The notes under the pieces are model-generated. The model searched no databases. It saw only the letters and a list, made by a program, of their open reading frames with translations, and was not told the DNA's origin. From Pseudoscleropodium purum (Eukaryota > Streptophyta > Bryopsida > Hypnales > Brachytheciaceae): a stretch of DNA of 64,000 nt. Within the stretch, counting starts at the first letter, position 1; each line of letters starts with the position of its first letter. Both the position numbers and the translations under genes were made by a program. The DNA is taken from assembly GCA_963969395.1 (NCBI GenBank), contig OZ017795.1:38049063-38113062 (forward strand), in the 5' to 3' direction. Shown piece by piece: positions 57,354-64,000 of this stretch.

Positions 57354-60300
57354 GGTCAGTACAAAAAATTGGAACAAATAAAAATTGTCAGCCTAAGTTT
57401 TTTCGTTGCTATGTAGGAAACCTAAGCCAAGATTATAGTCCCTGGTTTCTTTCTCTTCAGTAGAGAGATTGGGAGATTCCTTTTCTGCACGGGTATTTTC
57501 TCCGTGCATTAGTGTAAAAGACTTTGCCATTGGGAGTAGGAAGGCCACATAACCACAAAATAGTGGCATCGTTTGTATTGTCAAGCCTATGCGCAGGTTG
57601 AAAGTACCGACTCAGAGAGGAAGTAATCGTGTACAGAACCTTGGCTCCAAGAAACGCCAAGACGCGGTCTTCACTGTGACATTTCCCAATTCTTATACGG
57701 CGAGTTCATTATCTTCATGGTTAAGAATGGCATCTTGAGTATCAAATCGAGTATGGAAGGCAACAAGGTCACCTTTTAGGATACAAGAGAGTTACAGCCC
57801 GTGACCTTGCTCTCTGTGTGAGCTCTCCAATCGGCCAAACAGTGCATTCTCAGAAGGTTTGTGATTGAAACTGTGCAATTTCTTTTGGAGTTTCCTCTAG
57901 TTTTTCAATTGCAGGAGGTTGTTTACTTCATCTTCCCAAGCTGAACTTCTCGCATTGTTATTGGTAGAGAAAACTTTGATAATGAGGGTCTACTACGATT
58001 GAGAGACACTCACATTAGCAAGGGATCTTGAAGGAACAGCCTCGAGTCTCCTTGAATGACTCAGTCACAACTGACTGAGAAGAATAGAGAAGTTCTTGCA
58101 AAATAGATACATGCGCTTAGTTAGTGGCTTTACTGTACTTGAATTGTCCTCCAAAGTAAATATTTTCGGAGTTCATTTGGTTTGAGAATATAATGCTACC
58201 TGGACGGTTGCTCATTCCTGGATCGTGCGACGATTTGCAAGTTGAAGCTGGTGTGATTGAAGCTGTTTGCAAGAGTTCTAATCAATCTCAAGAGAACGGT
58301 AATATACTGTACATTTGTTGTTGAAATGTTTCTGTTGCATTTTGCTATTCGTGAATGGATTGATCGAGGACTGTGCTTCTAGAGTTGCTATTTTGAAATG
58401 AAATGAATGCAGTCTGCGATTTTGGGTGCACAGACAGCAGCAATGTGGGATTGTTTGTGCTTTGTTAAAGAAAAATTGCAAAGGTTTACAGTTTTTTTAA
58501 GTCTGTCAGTGATCCCTGAGGCCTTGTAGTCCTGTACTCTCTTCCACTCTATTAATCCACTAAGAACTTTGGTCTGGCCTTGAACCACAAGACTCGATTC
58601 ATGTCGACCCTAGAAAGGTTTTCAGGACTGGAATTCTTCTTCTTTTGTTTTGCAAATTGTAAGATGGTTACCCTTGAATAAGTTCCATGTAGGAAGTAAT
58701 TTATTTGAATAATTTATGTAACATTTTCTCAAGTTGAGCAAGATGAAATGGAAGTTAGTGCAAAGGGAATCATATTGCTGAGTTCAGTTTTCGAGGCAAA
58801 TTTGTTTCTATTCCATTGGATAGTCAGAAAAGCGTTATATATATTGTAATGTTGTCCTTTCTACACTCTTGGATTTCCAAAAGTACAAATTGATGGATGA
58901 ATTATTAGGACTTGGCATTAACCCTTTAGTGATCACGGTTGATTTGGGGGGCGATCGAAGTTTTTGAATACAAATTTAGAAAAGGGAAATTTTATCACTA
59001 CTCCAAGGAAGTAATTCTAGATTAAAATGTAGAAATTGATGTTGTAAGCTTTCTCTATGAAAAAAACAAAAAAGTGAACATGATCTAAGAGTGCAATATG
59101 TTGTTAGTGATCTTCAAAGTGTGATGCAACGAAGTAGCCTTTAGTTGAAGCTGCATAATACATTATTGCCCATAACTTTTGAAACATGCTTCCACAATGC
59201 TTAGGATTGTTGGACGACATTTCTATCATTCTTAGGCGTCAATTTCAAATAGAATCACATGAGTTGTTGAATATATATGTGACTTAAAAGGTATGACTCA
59301 AGTCAACCCTCTTGTCTTTGGACAAGCACAACTACCTTGTTATTGCACAAAATTCTTGATAACTAGATTTATTTGGAGCGCATGCTAAAGCTCTATTTGT
59401 GTTCTATTTGGAGTGAGATTATGATTAGTTATATATGAATTCTCAAAGTTGAAACATGCCACTTTCCTAAGGTGTGCATGACTTACAAAAAGAGGGCTAC
59501 ATAATTTAATCATGAGATAAGCTTTTTTAAATATCCAAGTTTTGAGAGTGTCAAAGAAAGTTTTCTACCATTGTCACTCAATAGATCCATTGTAAAACAA
59601 CCAATACTGAAAGTCAAGACAAGATGTTGGATTTAGATTTCTATCTTGTTGGGTTTTTAAATTCCAATTTCTTCCAATGAGGGCTAATCATTTTTGAAAA
59701 GTCAAGCTTTCACAAAATCCATTTAAAGGGACAAAATTTTGAGTATCTTAAGCACTCTCTATCTCTTCACGGCATTATCTCTTTGCCCCACATATCTTTT
59801 TTCTACCTTTTTCTTGTGCTATATGATAAATGAATCTTTGGGAATGTCGAGCTTCAACCTCCTCTATATCATGAAAATGAGTCTTTTTAGGAATAAGCTA
59901 CCTTGAACATAAACAATGTTTTTTTTTCAATAATTCATCCATTTATCCAAAATGGGATTTAAAATCTACTTATCATATATGATTATTCATCAATTTGAAA
60001 TGATTTCATTCAATTTTTGTTTTCTACATTCTCCACATTCTTGACTAGAATATCCATAGAAGAATTGTATAGTCATCAACAATGTTAGGGCATGCATGGA
60101 ATAATGCACTTCTATTTTACATCAAAATTAGTACTTTTGAATTGGAAGATGTAAAAACTCAAGTATACAAGCTTTCTAGTGATTGCTTAATTGTATAGTA
60201 TGTGGAATCATTGTTGTTTTAATGTGTGGTTTGAACAAAAGTGTGCAATGAGTTTATTTCAAAACTGGTAAACCATAGCTTGCAACTACCTAACATATCA

Positions 60301-60930
60301 ATTGTAACATCGTAATTTTGAATGGTTGCCTAATTAGCATAAATTAAATTTTAGCCTTGCCTAACCTTATTATTGGACTTTGATTAAATATTAGGCACTT
60401 AAGTACCTAAGCTACTAGTGAAGTACAATATTTATGTTAAAAACCATACCAAAAAAATTGTTTGAACCTAAAAAAATTCATGTGGGGATAAATTAGTCAA
60501 AATGATATGAATAACATAACTTTAAACCATTGAAGACCACTTGAAGGGAAATATAAACACTTCAATTGGGCAAATTGTTCTCAAAATCATATGTACTTTT
60601 GATGTTGATTACTTTTAACTACCAAAAAGGAAGATATGGATAGAATTTCTAAAATATCTTTAAAAAATATTTCCAAATTTAAATTTATTACTCAGCTAAA
60701 CTTCATATTATTAAGCAATGTATAGTAGGGTGATTTGGAGGAAAAAAATTTGAATTTGAAAAAATCACAAACTTGGAGAAAATAATTCATAGAAAGATAA
60801 TTTTCAACCAATGTTAGAACTTCTTTTATGAAAGTTGATTGTTTGACATCTATTTTTATTGAATAATTGATTAATTGTTTCTTCTCTAATTTGCACATTT
60901 GTTGAATTTTATGCATCTAGCAACTTCAAA
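57354..60930. other. Intergenic DNA, no gene seen
   Basis: 57360-58650 is less AT-rich and might contain untranslated transcript, but no coding exon is supportable. TTAACCCTTTAGTGATC at 58918 is a possible isolated end of a TTAA-type element. Confidence 0.45.
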
Positions 60931-60999
60931 TGATTGTGCCTCTAGCTTTTTAATCTCTAAAATTCCAAAGTCTCCTTGGAATTTTAGACACGCTTGGGT

Positions 61000-61813
61000 G
61001 TCTACAATTTTAACAAGATTCTTTTAAACTTTTACTAAATATAGGAAAACACATTAGCTTTATAAGAATATAATTTTTACTTCAATTAGTCACCAAGAGC
61101 AAATTAAAAGTTATACCACCTTAAGCTCCAAAAGCAATTTGATTGGACAAGAAAAAAATCCATAATTTTAATTTAATTTTAAAATTATTTTTCTCATAGA
61201 TTATTAATTTATCTACATATGAAGCTTTCATTCAATCCATTTGGATTAGTGATGTGAAAGGTGTAGAGTCAAGTGTGGAATTTCTTGTTTTGCAAGCACT
61301 TATAGCATCCTCATTAAAAAATAACTTTAGGATTCATTTCTAAACTCAATTTTTACAATTTAAAAATATATTCTACATAATTTAGTGTGCTTGCTAGATT
61401 AGTTTCATTGATGGATTTAGGATTTAGGGTATAAGATGGAATTAAACAAAAAATTTAAGAATAAAAATCAAGTATTTTTATTAAAAAATTAATACTAACT
61501 CTCAATTCAATTCTTCAATATAAAATATTTTAATCTCAAACTCAATAGTGTAAAAACTTCAAGTTAAGATTCAAAGTTAAAAAATTTAGTCAAGTAAGGT
61601 GTAAAAATAACTTCACTTCAAACTCAAATATCCTACAAATTATGTAGTCAAAGTTTTTGAAATTTATTTTGCACATTTTTATACTAGTCAAGTGTGAGGT
61701 CACAAGGTTAGATATGCAAAAATAACAATTTTCATTTTTTTTGGCACTTTTGAATAAAAATGGCAATTTTAAGTGATTTTTGATGAAGAAAAGGTCTTCG
61801 GATCTTAGGGGTA
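61000..61813. mobile_element. Diverged copy of the 49020-49912 TTAA-type element
   Basis: Matches in order include 'ttcattcaatccatttgga', 'gcacttatagcatcctc..aaaaaataactt', 'aggattcatttctaaa', 'aagaataaaaatcaagt', 'actagtcaagtgtgaggtc', and the end 'aagaaaaggtcttcgga' with TTAGGGGTAAA near 61806-61815. The left end is degraded. Confidence 0.6.
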
Positions 61814-61814
61814 A

Positions 61815-64000
61815 AGCAAGGAGTTTTTTGCTTGCTAATCATTACTATGTCCAATATTTATAAATAGAATTTTTTTAAATCCAAAATTATCTCTTGAATT
61901 GATTATGGATTAAGTATTAATTCTATATTAAAGATTTTTTTAATTATGAAGTTTTCCTCTAATGATCCAAGGGACCATTTTCTGATCAAAGCCCATCTTT
62001 TTTATCTTCTTGTTTTAAGATTTTATATTTTATATTTTCTTGAAAATAAAAACCATTTGTAGAAAATGCATTAATTATAAATCCAATGAAGTAGCTAGTT
62101 CCATTGAAGTCTAAGTTAAACTTTGCCTTATGGAATTTTTTGAAGTTGAGTGGTGTAGACAATATATGTGGTTACTTTAAGGATTATAGTTTTATATTCA
62201 AGTTGGATATACACTAAAATCTTCAACAAACTAATGGGATTGTTGCCACCTCATATAGGAGGCCAAATCAAGGAGTTCAAGAAAAAGATAAGTGTGCCCA
62301 TTCTTGTGATTTTTCAAAAAGTACTCTCATCTTAGTGCCCACCATGCATTGTAAACTCCACTATGAATTGAAAAATAATTGGAATATTATGAAATTTTAC
62401 ATTAATAGTTTCAACTCTCTTATCTTTCATTGAAAACAAAAGAATCATCATTTCAATATATTCTTGTCAAAGTATGCTTCTCCAAAATGGTTTGCCCTAA
62501 TTTTTGGGTGATTGCACAGTACAGTTGTCCCTCTGCCAAAGATATGAACTAATGAAAACTAATAAAAAACATACTAAAATTGGTAAAAAATTTATCCAAA
62601 TTAGTAGTTAATGGAGCCAAATTGTCATTTACATAAAAATTCAAAGTTGGCCCATTTCAATCAAAAGGTCTTTTGATAGATTCTCAAATTAAAAATTAAA
62701 AAAATTCTTTTGGGCCTCATTCTAAAATGACATATTTGCAAGGATATTTCTTATATAGATCCTAAAACTCTCACTAAATGCCTAGTCTAAATACTTGAGC
62801 ATAAGGGCATTGGATTTAGCTTTGTGAATTGTAAAAATAAAACTCTCAACTAGGCCAAAAAAGTACAACAATGCTAAAGTTAAACTTGTGAGAGTACAAA
62901 CATTTAATACGTCAAATTAATAGATGAAAATCACTTTTTGTTATGCAATTATCAATGTATGCAAGATGTAAGACCCTGATTTATTTTAAAATTTTCTTAA
63001 GTCACAAAAACTATAAGAAAATTGACTCCAAACTTTAATCTTGTACAAAAATTCTATTGTGACTACGATTTTGTACAACCGTAGTGTGCTTTTACCTTTT
63101 TTACTAACCTAAGTAAAACATCAAATTTAAATGTATACTAAATCATAAAATCAAATACATTGAATTTTTTTTGACGGGCTCACTATCAATATGAAGTTAT
63201 ATCCTACAGTTATATTCAATCTAATCTAATTTTAAAAATAATAAACCAATTGTACAAGTTATTGGTAGTTTGGGCCCAATTTGAAGGTATACAACTTGCT
63301 CTTTGGACTCTTCGGGTATAACTCTAAAGCTCTAAATATGATTAATTTAAAAGATGATTATCTTTCATATTTATAGAAGTCATCTGTAAGAGTCATTTTA
63401 GAATTGGTAAAGTTGACTTGTGTAGCTAACCCCTAAATTTCAAACAATCCTAAGATTGTTGTTAGTTACTTTGGGAAAGTTGATGTAGTTGTTAAACATT
63501 TTAATTTTTTGAGGGTTTTTTACTATATTTTGGAAGCCTTTATAACCAACATCAAATATGTAGGAAAATTTTAAAACGTTCTGCTATGTGAGTCAAGCTT
63601 TATAAGATTTTTAGAAATTAAATGTTGAAAGGAGGCAACAAAGAATTCATATTTTTTATATAAAAATATTATTCGGTAATTAGATGCAATTATATGCAAG
63701 ACTGTAATTCATTCCATTTGCATAAATGAGATATAAAGTATGAAGATTTTCATTACGAAAGTTCTGAAGCCTCTAAAAGGTTGCCAGTTTTGTATTGTTG
63801 TAGTGCAAATAGGGAAATTTTTTTTTAAAAGAACTTACTTTTTATTTTTTAAAATTTAAATCTAATGTGACACTAGTAATTCCACATCAATGCCATTTCA
63901 AATTGACTATTTTATTAATATTTTTTTTCAAAAAAAAATTATTTAAAAAAATTAATAATTTTTTAATTTTTTTTGTAATTGCACCACAGGGGTGTCGAAA
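61815..64000. other. AT-rich intergenic DNA
   Basis: No gene is seen. CTAACCCCTAAATTTC at 63428 may be the left end of an element continuing beyond the window. Confidence 0.45.

Noticed and set aside
1..64000. CRISPR arrays, bacterial operons, rRNA or intact tRNA genes
   Set aside because: The short tandem arrays seen lack spacer-repeat structure. No Shine-Dalgarno-led gene clusters, rRNA segments or cloverleaf-compatible tRNA genes were recognised. The spliced genes show a eukaryotic nuclear origin.
1..64000. piggyBac transposase gene to accompany the TTAA elements
   Set aside because: I looked for a long DDE-type open frame in or near the elements and saw none. Any autonomous partner must lie outside the window.

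Overview
The window looks like nuclear DNA of a land plant. It is AT-rich (by eye about two thirds A+T), has widely spaced genes with GT-AG introns, and carries many small transposon remnants. A non-seed plant, most likely a moss, is my best guess: there is a decayed Penelope/rvt-type reverse transcriptase, a pogo-type transposase relic, and short compact introns. This is inference and I cannot name the species.

Four genes can be built exon by exon. (1) 7573-9401, plus strand: a two-exon DUF599 membrane protein, with a possible uORF and 5'UTR intron upstream. (2) 10604-17494, minus strand: a 14-exon AFG1/LACE1-type AAA ATPase (531 aa) with a serine-rich mitochondrial-type presequence. (3) 36272-39014, plus strand: a six-exon short-chain dehydrogenase (356 aa) of the glucose/ribitol dehydrogenase homolog (aldehyde reductase) group, with two ABRE-type motifs about 350 bp upstream. 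(4) 55548-56799, plus strand: a probable three-exon gene of unknown function (253 aa) whose stop codon lies inside a telomere-like repeat.

The rest is mobile-element and repeat territory. 1-6000 holds an 8-bp-TSD hAT-type MITE, a probable SINE, a palindromic MITE and a 13-bp minisatellite with a 104-bp higher-order repeat. 18354-19607 is a chain of three MITEs joined through TAA target sites, just upstream of the ATPase gene. 24661-25705 is a TTAA-flanked element with a hAT-type MITE nested in it. 28021-33031 holds broken protein-coding relics: an ORF with an in-frame stop and a later arginine/glycine-rich tail, a reverse transcriptase, and a pogo/Tigger transposase. 40158-41706 is another run of abutting MITEs. 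42824-43421 is a long hairpin element, and 49020-50397 is a complete element joined to an inverted partial copy. Tandem repeats lie near 21.3, 33.5 and 34.2 kb.

The most distinctive signal is a set of elements ending in CCCCTAAA...TTTAGGGG and bounded by TTAA. They fall into several sequence families: 15958-16612 with 41056-41706, 19777-20686 with 49020-49912, 42824-43421, and 24661-25705. TTAA targets plus CCC/GGG termini are the hallmark of the piggyBac superfamily, which is poorly documented in plants. No transposase for them is visible here.

The four genes have no obvious shared pathway. They are unrelated housekeeping or stress genes separated by transposon debris.
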